Below, piece after piece: positions 1 through 6,904 of a stretch of DNA of 10,781 bases. The translations under genes were made by a program, and so were the position numbers. Where the stretch lies: positions 1 to 10,781 of the forward strand of contig JAFSZW010000125.1 of NCBI GenBank assembly GCA_017458865.1, in the 5' to 3' direction. The notes under the pieces are model-generated. The model saw only the letters and a program-made list of their open reading frames with translations, searched no databases and was not told where the DNA came from. The first letter of the stretch is position 1. The number at the start of each line of letters is the position of its first letter. The stretch is from Clostridia bacterium (GTDB taxonomy: Bacteria > Bacillota > Clostridia > Christensenellales > Aristaeellaceae).

Positions 1-84
1 AATCCAGTATGGCAGTGGAAAGACAAAGAAACACGGGCAATATACCAATCCGCATGTGAAGGTGTAGACCAGGCGCTTTATTAA
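1..84 (+). CDS. possible 3' end of an unidentified upstream gene (partial)
   Basis: Two plus-strand frames are open from the left edge. One runs 27 codons to TAA at 82-84 and ends in residues ...EGVDQALY. The other runs 21 codons to TAG at 65-67 and ends in ...GQYTNPHVKV. Either could be the C-terminus of a gene that begins outside the window, and I recognise neither. There is too little sequence to choose between them from codon use. The coordinates given follow the longer reading. No terminator hairpin is visible between this and the serine hydrolase, so read-through into it is possible. Confidence 0.3.
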   Translation, partial: NPVWQWKDKETRAIYQSACEGVDQALY

Positions 85-136
85 ATGTTCAGGGTGTTGT
101 CAGGTGGACCGTGAGATAGATTCCCGTTGAGGAATT

Positions 137-142
137 GGAGGG
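137..142 (+). promoter_or_regulatory. ribosome binding site of the serine hydrolase
   Basis: GGAGGG lies six bases before the ATG at 149. It fixes this start over the out-of-frame TTG at 135. Confidence 0.75.
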
Positions 143-148
143 AAAATC

Positions 149-1486
149 ATGCAGGCAAAAGACCACATTATTGGTTTTCTTAATGAGATTGAGCCGCTCA
201 ACCTTCATGGGTTTGAGATCCGGCAGGGCGGTCAGCGGATTGCCGCAGGCAGTGCACTGCCATTTCGCAATGATGTGCCGCACAGAATGTATTCGGTCAG
301 CAAGAGCGTCGTATCACTGGCTGTTGGCATCCTGGTCGGGGACGGGAAGCTTCATCTGGGGGATCATATTGTCCCGTATTTTGAAGATTATGCCGGGCAG
401 ATGGCGCCGGATGAAATCGCGCGGCTTACCGTGCGGGATCTCCTCACCATGGCGACGTGCTACGACAAGACAGTATACCGTCCCATGGTAGACGCCAACT
501 GGACAAAGCCGTTTTTTGAGGGCACGCCGGAGCATGCTGCAGGCACCATCTTCACGTATGACACCGGTGCATCTCAGGTGCTGGGCTCCCTTGTGGAGCG
601 GCTCTCGGGCGAGACGCTGCTGTCCTTTATCTCACGTCGGCTGTTTAATCCCATTGGCATTCGCGGCCCGGTGAAATGGCTCGCAGACCAGACGGGCAAT
701 CCGCAGGGCGGGACAGGCCTGATCATGCCGCTGTCGGATCTTGCGACGCTATCCGCGTTTTGCCTGAGTGACGGACGGGGCCTGATTGACCCGGATTATC
801 TGAGGGCGGCGACCAGCTTCCAGATTGCAACCGATACGCGGAGCATGCCGGAGGAAAAACACGGCTACGGATACTTCTTCTGGCGGACGAGGCGGGGATT
901 CAGCATGTACGGCATGGGCGGCCAGATGGGCATTTGCCTGCCTGAGGCAGATCTGATTCTGGCAACCACGGGTGATCTGATCCTGAACGGGACAGGCGTT
1001 CAGCCGATCTATGACGCCTTTTTCCGCCATCTGGCGGACATGCGGGCGGAGACTTCCCTGGTGGATGATCCGGATATTCTGGAGTGCACCGGTAACATGA
1101 AATTCCGTTCAGTATCCGGCAAAAGGCCGGACCGCAGGATATGCATACGTCTCAAATCGCCGATTGCACCGGTTCTGGCACTTGAACTGTCGCCGGATGC
1201 ACTCGGGTTTGTGACAGAGATGGAGACGTACACCATCCCCTGTGAACCGGATACATGGACAGATGGCGTGTTCAGCCCGATAGGACTGTGCATTGCAAGT
1301 GCCGCCATGGTGACACAGTCTGAGTACCGGTCACACATTGAGCTGATCAGTGACACATCATGCGCCATCCATACAGCGGTCTCCCTTCGTGCTGACCACG
1401 AGGCGACCGTGCGCATTCAGTCCTCCGTCTGGGAATGCGTGAGCGGTTTTTCGGGAACGGCTCAGGGCACATGGTCAATTGACTGA
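149..1486 (+). CDS. serine hydrolase, beta-lactamase / class C PBP-like fold
   Basis: Predicted 445-residue serine hydrolase of the beta-lactamase (Pfam PF00144) family, which includes class C beta-lactamases, DD-peptidases and esterases. The nucleophile motif SxxK is seen as S49-V-S-K52. The second-motif region is Y137-D-T rather than the classical YxN, a variant I recall from many clostridial members. A GMGGQMG stretch near residue 257 sits where the third motif is expected. The catalytic domain covers about residues 10-300. The remaining 145 residues form an extra, probably beta-rich C-terminal domain. No signal peptide or membrane helix is visible, so a cytoplasmic location is inferred. 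The start is ATG at 149, six bases after GGAGGG (137-142). The substrate cannot be predicted; an esterase or peptidase role is more likely than antibiotic resistance. It converges on asd across a terminator. Confidence 0.85.
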   Translation: MQAKDHIIGFLNEIEPLNLHGFEIRQGGQRIAAGSALPFRNDVPHRMYSVSKSVVSLAVGILVGDGKLHLGDHIVPYFEDYAGQMAPDEIARLTVRDLLTMATCYDKTVYRPMVDANWTKPFFEGTPEHAAGTIFTYDTGASQVLGSLVERLSGETLLSFISRRLFNPIGIRGPVKWLADQTGNPQGGTGLIMPLSDLATLSAFCLSDGRGLIDPDYLRAATSFQIATDTRSMPEEKHGYGYFFWRTRRGFSMYGMGGQMGICLPEADLILATTGDLILNGTGVQPIYDAFFRHLADMRAETSLVDDPDILECTGNMKFRSVSGKRPDRRICIRLKSPIAPVLALELSPDALGFVTEMETYTIPCEPDTWTDGVFSPIGLCIASAAMVTQSEYRSHIELISDTSCAIHTAVSLRADHEATVRIQSSVWECVSGFSGTAQGTWSID

Positions 1487-1496
1487 CAGACATACA

Positions 1497-1531
1497 AAAA
1501 GGAGCAGATGCCGTTGGTATCTGCTCCTTTT
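1497..1531. terminator. bidirectional intrinsic terminator between convergent genes
   Basis: A 16-base inverted repeat (AAAAGGAGCAGATGCC / GGTATCTGCTCCTTTT, with one G-U pair) encloses a 3-base GTT loop. The A-run on one side and T-run on the other give a U-tract on either strand. It lies 10 bases after the serine hydrolase stop and 11 bases after the asd stop, so it can end both transcripts. Confidence 0.93.
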
Positions 1532-1542
1532 GGATAGCGTGA

Positions 1543-2510
1543 TTATTTGAATGGAATATATCCGGCGTGGCAGAGGAACTCAGCGCTCAGCACGCCGCCG
1601 CCTGCGGCACCGCGCAGTGTGTTGTGCGAAAGACCGACAAAGCGCCAGTCAAAGAGGGAATCGCCGCGCAGGCGTCCGAGAGAGATGCCCATGCCGCGCT
1701 CAAAGTCACGGTCCAGGCGTGTCTGCGGACGGGACGGATCCTCAAAGTACTGCATGAACGGCATCGGTGCGCTCGGCAGATGTTCCTTCTGCGGCAGGCC
1801 TTCATATGCCTGCCACCTGGCAATGATCTCCTCTTTAGAGACCTGCTTGTCAAGGGACATCCAGCAGGTGGCCAGATGGCCGTCTGAGGCAGCAACGCGA
1901 ATGCAGTGTGCAGAAATGATGGGGGCAGCAGCCGGGACGATCTGGTCATTTTCAATATGGCCCCAGATCTTGAGCGGTTCCTGCTCGCTCTTCTCTTCCT
2001 CACCGCCGATATAGGGGATGACATTGTCAACCATTTCCGGCCATCGTTCAAAGGTCTTGCCGGCACCGGAAATTGCCTGATAGGTGGAGACGATGACGCG
2101 CGTCGGTTTGAGGTCCATGAGAGCGCTGATGGCGGGCACATAGGACTGGATGGAGCAGTTCGGTTTGACTGCGATAAACCCGCTGCGGGTATTGAGACGA
2201 CGGCGCTGGACCGGGATAATCTCCGCGTGCTGCGGGTTGATTTCCGGGATGATCATGGGCACATCCGGCACGCCGCGATTGGCTGGATAAGTGCCGCATC
2301 CCTTACCTGCATGCTGCGGACATTCGCGGGGATGGGATCCGGGAAGACCCAGCGTCCGCTTACTGCTTCCTCATATGTTTTTCCGGCGCTGTTTGCGCTG
2401 GCAGCCAGTACGGCAATCTCAAACCAGGGATGGTCATGGAGCAGCGTGATGAAGCGCTGACCAACCATACCGGTGGCGCCGATAATACCGACTCTATATT
2501 TACGATCCAT
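1543..2510 (-). pseudogene. asd: aspartate-semialdehyde dehydrogenase, disrupted by an internal deletion and frameshift
   Basis: Asd reduces aspartyl phosphate to aspartate semialdehyde, the branch point to diaminopimelate/lysine, threonine and methionine. The N-terminal part reads from ATG at 2510 (MDRKYRVGIIGATGMVGQRF; NADP-binding GATGMVG) to about 2285. It then falls out of frame and stops at 2253. The C-terminal part is open in another frame from about 2271 (GTG) to TAA at 1543. It holds the catalytic Cys (VKPNCSIQ; Cys codon 2155-2157), QAISGAGKTF, GGEEEKSEQE and SHNTLRGAAGG, as in the archaeal/clostridial-type enzyme of about 355-365 residues. From recalled family members, the VDFVFSA strand and the VSN segment that normally join the two parts are absent: roughly 35-40 residues. 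The 968-base span implies a net loss of 3n+1 bases, probably 112-118. Flanking motifs look intact, so the lesion seems recent, or it is an assembly error. The start is supported by GAGAGG (2518-2523), seven bases away. Confidence 0.88.
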
Positions 2511-2542
2511 AATTGAACCTCTCTTTTTGAAGAATTCGGCAC

Positions 2543-2571
2543 ATTATATCATTCGGGTTTAAAGACGTCAA
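2543..2571 (-). promoter_or_regulatory. consensus sigma-A promoter of asd
   Basis: On the minus strand TTGACG (2566-2571) is followed by a 17-base spacer and TATAAT (2543-2548). The spacer ends in TGA, giving an extended -10 (TGATATAAT). Transcription should begin near 2536 and give a leader of only about 25 bases, so there is no room for a lysine or SAM riboswitch. The promoter is close to ideal although the gene is broken. Confidence 0.85.
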
Positions 2572-2743
2572 TCAGCAACTGATGGGCCTTTGCCGGATGC
2601 GACGCACCTCATACAGGGCAAAGCGTAATCATCTGAAACGGGAGCTGAAACGGGATTGGACAGGTCATGGGCGGAATGTGCATTGCAAAGCCCTGGAATG
2701 ACGCGCTGCACAGCCTAAAGATGCCCGGTCAGGAAAATGCAAC

Positions 2744-2772
2744 TGGACCGAATGGCTGTTGTGTGATACAAT
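2744..2772 (+). promoter_or_regulatory. extended -10 promoter for the M20 / DUF624 / methyltransferase operon
   Basis: TGGACC (2744-2749, four of six matches to TTGACA), a 17-base spacer, and TACAAT (2767-2772, five of six) preceded by TGA, making an extended -10 (TGATACAAT). The predicted start near 2779 gives a leader of about 55 bases to the first ATG at 2834. No hairpin is obvious in the leader. Confidence 0.6.
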
Positions 2773-2833
2773 TACACTGATTTATTGCCGCCTTCTTTTC
2801 CATGTGTTTCGGGAGAATGGACAGGAGGGAAGG

Positions 2834-2854
2834 ATGCAGCACAGTAAGGAATGA
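2834..2854 (+). other. six-codon start-stop ORF in frame ahead of the M20 gene
   Basis: A strong Shine-Dalgarno, GGAGGGA (2824-2830), precedes ATG at 2834. This reads M-Q-H-S-K-E and stops at TGA (2852-2854). The ATG is exactly nine codons upstream of the M20 TTG start and in the same frame, so without the TGA the hydrolase would begin MQHSKE followed by its present sequence. It is either a leader peptide that couples translation to the downstream TTG, or the original start cut off by a nonsense mutation. Confidence 0.55.
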
Positions 2855-2860
2855 TCTGAT

Positions 2861-4018
2861 TTGTTGAAATATGAACAGGAAGCGCAGTCTTATTTTGCGG
2901 ACCTGGTCCGGCATCGTCGTGCTTTGCACCGGATACCCGAACTGGGCAATGCGGAATGGCTGACGAAAGGGTACATTCTGGAGCAGCTGAGACTGCTGTG
3001 CCCGGATGAGCTTACTGAGGTACTTGACACCGGTATCCGGTGCGTATTCAGGGGCAATGGCGCAAAAGCCGGTGCAATCGCGTTTCGCGCTGATATGGAT
3101 GCACTGCCGATTAACGAGCCAGAGGGCTGCCCGTTTGCGTCCACGCATGAGGGCAGGATGCATGCCTGCGGACATGATGGTCACATGGCGGTGCTGCTGG
3201 GGCTGGCGAGGTTCATTGCGGACCGGCGCGCGCAGCTGATGGAGGACGTGGTCCTGATCTTCCAGCCGGCAGAGGAAACGACGGGGGGCGCAAAGCGGCT
3301 TGTCGAGGCCGGCGTGCTAAGGTCACCGGATGTGCGGGAGATTTATGGTCTGCATGTAATGCCGGATGTCCCGCTTGGACGCATGGCATGCGCATCTGGC
3401 CCCATGATGGCCTCTACGTGCGAGATAGATGTGCTGTTTGAGGGAAAGGCCAGCCATGGCGCAGCACCGCATATGGGACGGGATGCCATTCTTGCAGCCT
3501 CATATTTTGTGACAGGACTGCAGAGCATCGTATCAAGGCAGATAGACCCCGCTGAGCGCGCGGTTGTGACGATAGGACGCATGAGCGCCGGGCAGATCCG
3601 GAACACGCTGGCGGGATCTGCAAAGCTTGAGGGCATTGTGAGGACATACTCAAATGCCGTGTTTGACCAGATTGAAGGCATGATTCGGGCGCAGCTGGCC
3701 GGCATTGAGGCGGCATTTGGCGTTCATGGGACGCTTGAAAAGCATGTGTATTATCCGTGCACATGCAATGATGAGCGTGCATTTGAGCGGGTACGGGATG
3801 TCTGCCGCGAACGGTTTATGCCGGCGATTCCGAAAATGACAGCGGAGGACTTTTCATATTATCAGCTGGCAGTCCCCGGAGCCTTTGTGTTCCTTGGATG
3901 CATGGATGATGCGCACAGCAGTCCACTGCATTCCCCGCAATTCGGGTTTGACGAACAGGCGCTGGTTTACGGCCTGGCGATGTTTGCGGGACTGATCGGT
4001 TTTGATGAGGAGGTTTAG
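2861..4018 (+). CDS. M20D-family metal-dependent amidohydrolase
   Basis: Predicted zinc amidohydrolase that removes acyl groups from N-acyl amino acids or similar substrates. The M20D subfamily includes hippurate hydrolases, IAA-amino acid hydrolases and N-acetyl-diaminopimelate deacetylase. In 385 residues (family norm about 370-400), expected landmarks are LHRIPELG (22-29), RADMDALPI (76-84), HACGHDGH (101-108), FQPAEE (134-139), GLHVMP (163-168), the dimerisation-domain motif KASHGAAPHMGRD (196-208), TAEDFSYY (327-334) and H357 near the end. Probable metal ligands are C103, H105, E139, H165 and H357. The start is TTG at 2861, preceded only by a weak AAGGA (2846-2850). The next in-frame ATG lies inside the catalytic domain, so TTG (2861 or 2864) is the only workable start. 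No signal peptide is seen. DUF624 follows after three bases in the same operon. The substrate is not determinable; a link to diaminopimelate is only suggested by the divergent asd. Confidence 0.88.
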   Translation: MLKYEQEAQSYFADLVRHRRALHRIPELGNAEWLTKGYILEQLRLLCPDELTEVLDTGIRCVFRGNGAKAGAIAFRADMDALPINEPEGCPFASTHEGRMHACGHDGHMAVLLGLARFIADRRAQLMEDVVLIFQPAEETTGGAKRLVEAGVLRSPDVREIYGLHVMPDVPLGRMACASGPMMASTCEIDVLFEGKASHGAAPHMGRDAILAASYFVTGLQSIVSRQIDPAERAVVTIGRMSAGQIRNTLAGSAKLEGIVRTYSNAVFDQIEGMIRAQLAGIEAAFGVHGTLEKHVYYPCTCNDERAFERVRDVCRERFMPAIPKMTAEDFSYYQLAVPGAFVFLGCMDDAHSSPLHSPQFGFDEQALVYGLAMFAGLIGFDEEV

Positions 4019-4021
4019 CGG

Positions 4022-5071
4022 ATGGGCTTATTTGATCGTTTTTACTACGGCAAGGCGGGACAGCGGGATTATACCGAGGCCAACATGCCGAAAAACAGGA
4101 TCTCCCTGTTCTTTCTGGTGCTCAAGGATCATATATTTGACCTCGTCAAGGTAAACATGCTGCAGCTCCTGTTCTGGCTTCCGTTCATCTTCTGGACGTA
4201 TATGAACATTGCGGCCATGCAGAGCATTGACACCGAGAGCATTGAGGCGTCCACGCTCCTGCAGCAGCTGAGCGGATATCTCATGATGTGGCTCATCGGG
4301 CTCATTCCCTGTATTGCCATTACCGGTCCATCCTCGGCAGGTGCAGCCTATGTCATGCGCAACTGGGCAAGGGACCAGCACTCTTTCCTGTTTTCTGATT
4401 TCAAGGACGCATTCAAGTCGAACTGGAAACAGGCCCTCGGTGTATCGGTGATCACCTCTCTGATTCCCGTGATTGTCTATACCGCCGTGAATTTCTACAG
4501 CCAGATGGGCAAGGAGTCACCGCTGCTGTATGTGCCGCTTGGCATAGTGCTCATGCTGCTGCTCATGTACACGGTCATGCTGCCGCTCCTGTATCCGCTC
4601 ATCGTGGGGTATGAACTGTCTTTTGTGAATGTTTACCGGAACGGCATCCTGATGGCCAGCGCGTCATTGCCGACCATGCTGCTCAGCCGGATAATCACAT
4701 TCATTCCCGTCTTCTTTTTCGGCATGGGTATTTTCACGGGCAATGCCATCATGGTTATGGTCTGCACGCTCTACTATGTCTTTTTCGGTTTTGCCATGTC
4801 CCGGCTGATTTATGCCTCTTTCGCAAACGGCATCTTTGACAAGTACCTCAATCCGCGCATTGAGGGCGCCCAGGTCGGTCAGGGACTCCGTCCGGCGGAG
4901 TATGATGAGCTTGACGTGGATGACGAGGATGATGAGGAAGAGGGAATGCCCACTGCTGCCAGGAAGACGCAAGACGCTGAGAGCAAACCGTCCGGCATCA
5001 GGGGCCTTTTGAACCGCAAAAAACAGGACGACGATCTGGATATTGACGATGATGACGACGATGATGAGTGA
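4022..5071 (+). CDS. DUF624 / YesL-like multipass membrane protein with acidic C-terminal tail
   Basis: A 349-residue integral membrane protein resembling the YesL/DUF624 family (PF04854), which often sits near carbohydrate transporters in Firmicutes and has no firmly established function. About six hydrophobic segments are seen, near residues 45-65, 85-108, 138-157, 170-196, 222-238 and 241-263. The N-terminal FDRFYYGKAG is typical of the family. Family members are commonly about 200-240 residues. Here a hydrophilic tail of about 85 residues is added, with an acidic stretch at 294-307, a basic Gly/Arg/Lys patch (GIRGLLNRKK, 325-334) and a final run of Asp/Glu (336-349). GAGGAGG (4007-4013), inside the end of the M20 gene, gives an eight-base spacing to ATG 4022. 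The tail's coding sequence contains the start codons of the methyltransferase gene. The tail is probably cytoplasmic and could bind cations or a basic partner; this is inference. Confidence 0.8.
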   Translation: MGLFDRFYYGKAGQRDYTEANMPKNRISLFFLVLKDHIFDLVKVNMLQLLFWLPFIFWTYMNIAAMQSIDTESIEASTLLQQLSGYLMMWLIGLIPCIAITGPSSAGAAYVMRNWARDQHSFLFSDFKDAFKSNWKQALGVSVITSLIPVIVYTAVNFYSQMGKESPLLYVPLGIVLMLLLMYTVMLPLLYPLIVGYELSFVNVYRNGILMASASLPTMLLSRIITFIPVFFFGMGIFTGNAIMVMVCTLYYVFFGFAMSRLIYASFANGIFDKYLNPRIEGAQVGQGLRPAEYDELDVDDEDDEEEGMPTAARKTQDAESKPSGIRGLLNRKKQDDDLDIDDDDDDDE

Positions 5072-5828
5072 CGGGGCATATGGCAGCTTTGCTGAGGTAT
5101 ATGACGCGCTCATGGATGATATAGATTATGATGCGTGGGCGGCATATTACCGGAGACTCCTCCTTGGCGACGCAGGCGTGCCGGCAAAACGCCTCGGCCG
5201 GGTTATTGAATGCGCCTGCGGGACAGGAAGTCTCACGGCGCGGCTGGCCGCATTTGGCTTTAACATGCTGGGCGTGGATATTTCGCCTCAGATGCTCCGG
5301 GTAGCGGAGCGGAAAATGCGCGACTTTGGGGTCAGCGTTCCGCTTGTCTGTCAGGACATGACCAGACTGGAGGTGCCAGGACGTGCCGGCGCGGTGCTCT
5401 GTACCTGCGACGGGCTCAATTACCTGCGCGAACCGGACGATGTCATGAAATTCCTGAAACGCTGCAAGAGCGTCCTGAAACCTGGCGGCCTGCTCTGCCT
5501 GGACGTCTCGACGCGCGCCAAGCTGGAAGGACAGATCGGCAACGCATTCCTTGGCGAGGAACGTCAGGGCATGGCGTATCTCTGGCAGAATACCTGGAAT
5601 GCAGATACGCAGAGCGTCCGAATGGACATTACGTTCTTTGTCCAGGAGGCGGACGGGCGGTACCGCCGTTTCCGCGAGGAACACCATCTGCGCGCATACG
5701 GTGAGGCAGAGCTCCGCGAAATGCTCACAAATGCCGGATTTGACCAGGTGGAGTGCTTTGGCGAGATGACCATGCAGGCACCCCGGATGGACGATATGCG
5801 GATGCATATCCGTGCACGCAACGCGTGA
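5064..5828 (+). CDS. class I SAM-dependent methyltransferase
   Basis: A 254-residue methyltransferase of the Rossmann-like class I fold (Methyltransf_25/11 type). The N-terminal YGSFAEVYDALMDDIDYDAW matches a frequent clostridial family. Motif I is VIECACGTG (47-55), the acidic SAM-ribose residue is in GVDIS (70-74), and CQDM (96-99) starts the next motif. LKPGGLLCLDVS is the post-motif strand. The C-terminal half carries the small-molecule or protein substrate region; the substrate is unknown. Five in-frame candidate starts exist (TTG 5043; ATG 5049, 5052, 5061, 5064). I chose 5064 because homologs begin a few residues before YGSF. No Shine-Dalgarno is visible, so translation is likely coupled to DUF624, which it overlaps by 8 bases. 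From general memory, homologs often lie near hslO in Clostridia. Confidence 0.85.
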   Translation: MSDGAYGSFAEVYDALMDDIDYDAWAAYYRRLLLGDAGVPAKRLGRVIECACGTGSLTARLAAFGFNMLGVDISPQMLRVAERKMRDFGVSVPLVCQDMTRLEVPGRAGAVLCTCDGLNYLREPDDVMKFLKRCKSVLKPGGLLCLDVSTRAKLEGQIGNAFLGEERQGMAYLWQNTWNADTQSVRMDITFFVQEADGRYRRFREEHHLRAYGEAELREMLTNAGFDQVECFGEMTMQAPRMDDMRMHIRARNA

Positions 5829-5986
5829 CAACTGCCCGCAGTGTCTCTGTGTACAGCATGAGTTCGTCTCTTTAGCAGGCTGCGACAGACAGAAAAAGAC
5901 AATAACAAGGATTGGTCCGGAACCGGCATGCCGATTTCTGGTATGGCAGGTCCATTCAGGGAAACCGGACTGGAACAGAGGAAAAA

Positions 5987-6904
5987 ATGAATATGGAAAC
6001 AGGCAAGGGACGGCTGCTTCGTCTGACCCTCATGGGCGGTGAGGCGCGGGTCTTTTTATGTGATACAACCGCGATGGCCCAGATGGCCAGGGACATCCAC
6101 ACTGCGAGCAATACCTGCAGCGCAGCCATGGGACGGATGATCGCGGCGACGGCCATGATGGGCGTCAATCTGAAAAGCGACGGGGACCGCATCACGGCAA
6201 CAATCAACGGCGGCGGGCCGGCAGGTCCCATGTGCGCCGTGGCAGGTCCGGATGGAAAGGTAAAAATCACCATCGAGCATCCCGAGGTCGAGCTTAAGCT
6301 CAAGCCGGATGGAAAACTGGACGTCGGCGGCGCACTTGGCCGGGACGGACAGCTGACAATCATGCGGTCATATGGATTTGGTGAGCCGTATCTGGGCAAG
6401 GTTGCACTGGTGTCCGGCGAGGTGGCAGAGGATTTTGCCATGTACTATCTGGAATCCGAGCAGACACCGACACTCTGTGCCCTGGGCACCCTGGTCGGGG
6501 AGCAGGTCATTGCATCTGGCGGCGTGCTGATTCAGGCAATGCCGGAGTGTTCGGAGCACCTCATAGAGCAGCTTGAAATCCGGGCAGAACTCTTTGGCAG
6601 CATCTCTCAGCTGATTTCCGAGATGACGCTTGAGGAGATTGTCGAGGCGGCATTCCGCGGACTGGAGCCAGAGATTCTTGAGTCCATGCCGCTTTCACTG
6701 ACCTGTGACTGCTCAAGGCCGAAAATTGAACAGGTGATTCTTTCCATGGGCGAAAGCAGCATTCGTGAACTCATCCGCGAGCAGAACGGATGCGAGGTAA
6801 CCTGTCATTTCTGCCGCAGGCACTATAAGTTTACAGGCGCCGAGCTTGAGGCACTTCTTGAGGAAGGACTCAAAAAGGAAGGTGAACAGGATGAGGATCG
6901 TTAA
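5987..6904 (+). CDS. hslO: redox-regulated chaperone Hsp33
   Basis: Hsp33 is a cytoplasmic holdase that is activated when oxidation of its cysteine centre releases zinc and unfolds its C-terminal region. The 305-residue product (usual length about 290) has the N-terminal core with GRMIAATAMMG (49-59), GPAGPMCAVA (77-86) and GEVAEDFAMYYLESEQTP (144-161). The C-terminal redox switch is C240-x-C242 followed by C273-x-x-C276, the expected CxC-x(about 30)-CxxC pattern. An additional C269 is present. ATG 5987 is preceded by AGAGGA (5977-5982) at four bases; ATG 5993 would give a better spacing of ten and cannot be excluded. Upstream in-frame sequence from a GTG at 5912 does not resemble the family. 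The acidic tail EGEQDEDR overlaps the next gene. No clear promoter is seen in the preceding 158 bases, and no terminator follows the methyltransferase, so it may belong to the same transcript. Confidence 0.95.
   Translation: MNMETGKGRLLRLTLMGGEARVFLCDTTAMAQMARDIHTASNTCSAAMGRMIAATAMMGVNLKSDGDRITATINGGGPAGPMCAVAGPDGKVKITIEHPEVELKLKPDGKLDVGGALGRDGQLTIMRSYGFGEPYLGKVALVSGEVAEDFAMYYLESEQTPTLCALGTLVGEQVIASGGVLIQAMPECSEHLIEQLEIRAELFGSISQLISEMTLEEIVEAAFRGLEPEILESMPLSLTCDCSRPKIEQVILSMGESSIRELIREQNGCEVTCHFCRRHYKFTGAELEALLEEGLKKEGEQDEDR

Larger units (their letters stand above)
2511..2860. other. 350-base divergent intergenic region between asd and the M20 operon
   Basis: It contains the asd promoter and ribosome binding site at the left end, and the M20 promoter and start-stop leader ORF at the right. 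The middle (2572-2743) has no recognisable gene, RNA or terminator. The only features seen there are an 11-base direct repeat, CTGAAACGGGA, at 2633-2643 and 2645-2655, and a weak 7-base inverted repeat (CTTTGCC near 2588 and GGCAAAG near 2617). A 39-codon ORF at 2582-2701 lacks a ribosome binding site and is not called. Confidence 0.6.

Noticed and set aside
2253..2300. Programmed ribosomal frameshifting in asd.
   Set aside because: There is no slippery heptamer or downstream structure of note, and a family-conserved segment of about 35-40 residues is missing, which a frameshift could not supply.
1906..2460. A 184-codon plus-strand open frame opposite asd.
   Set aside because: It has no ribosome binding site and lies opposite recognisable asd coding sequence, so it is best explained as antisense shadow.
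2582..2701. A 39-codon basic ORF (ATG at 2582) in the asd/M20 gap.
   Set aside because: No Shine-Dalgarno precedes it, it matches nothing I recognise, and its length is within chance expectation.
2852..2854. TGA read as a sense codon (alternative code or selenocysteine) at the M20 start.
   Set aside because: Several genes here end at TGA in the expected place (serine hydrolase, DUF624, methyltransferase, HEAT-like), and no selenocysteine context is expected at residue 7 of this family.
4998..5831. A 277-codon open frame on the minus strand opposite the methyltransferase.
   Set aside because: It is fully antisense to a gene with clear methyltransferase motifs, and its sequence is rich in Cys/His/Arg with no recognisable domain, as expected for a shadow frame in GC-rich-codon DNA.
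5912..5986. An N-terminal extension of hslO from a GTG at 5912.
   Set aside because: The 25 added residues do not resemble Hsp33, and a ribosome binding site lies directly before ATG 5987/5993.
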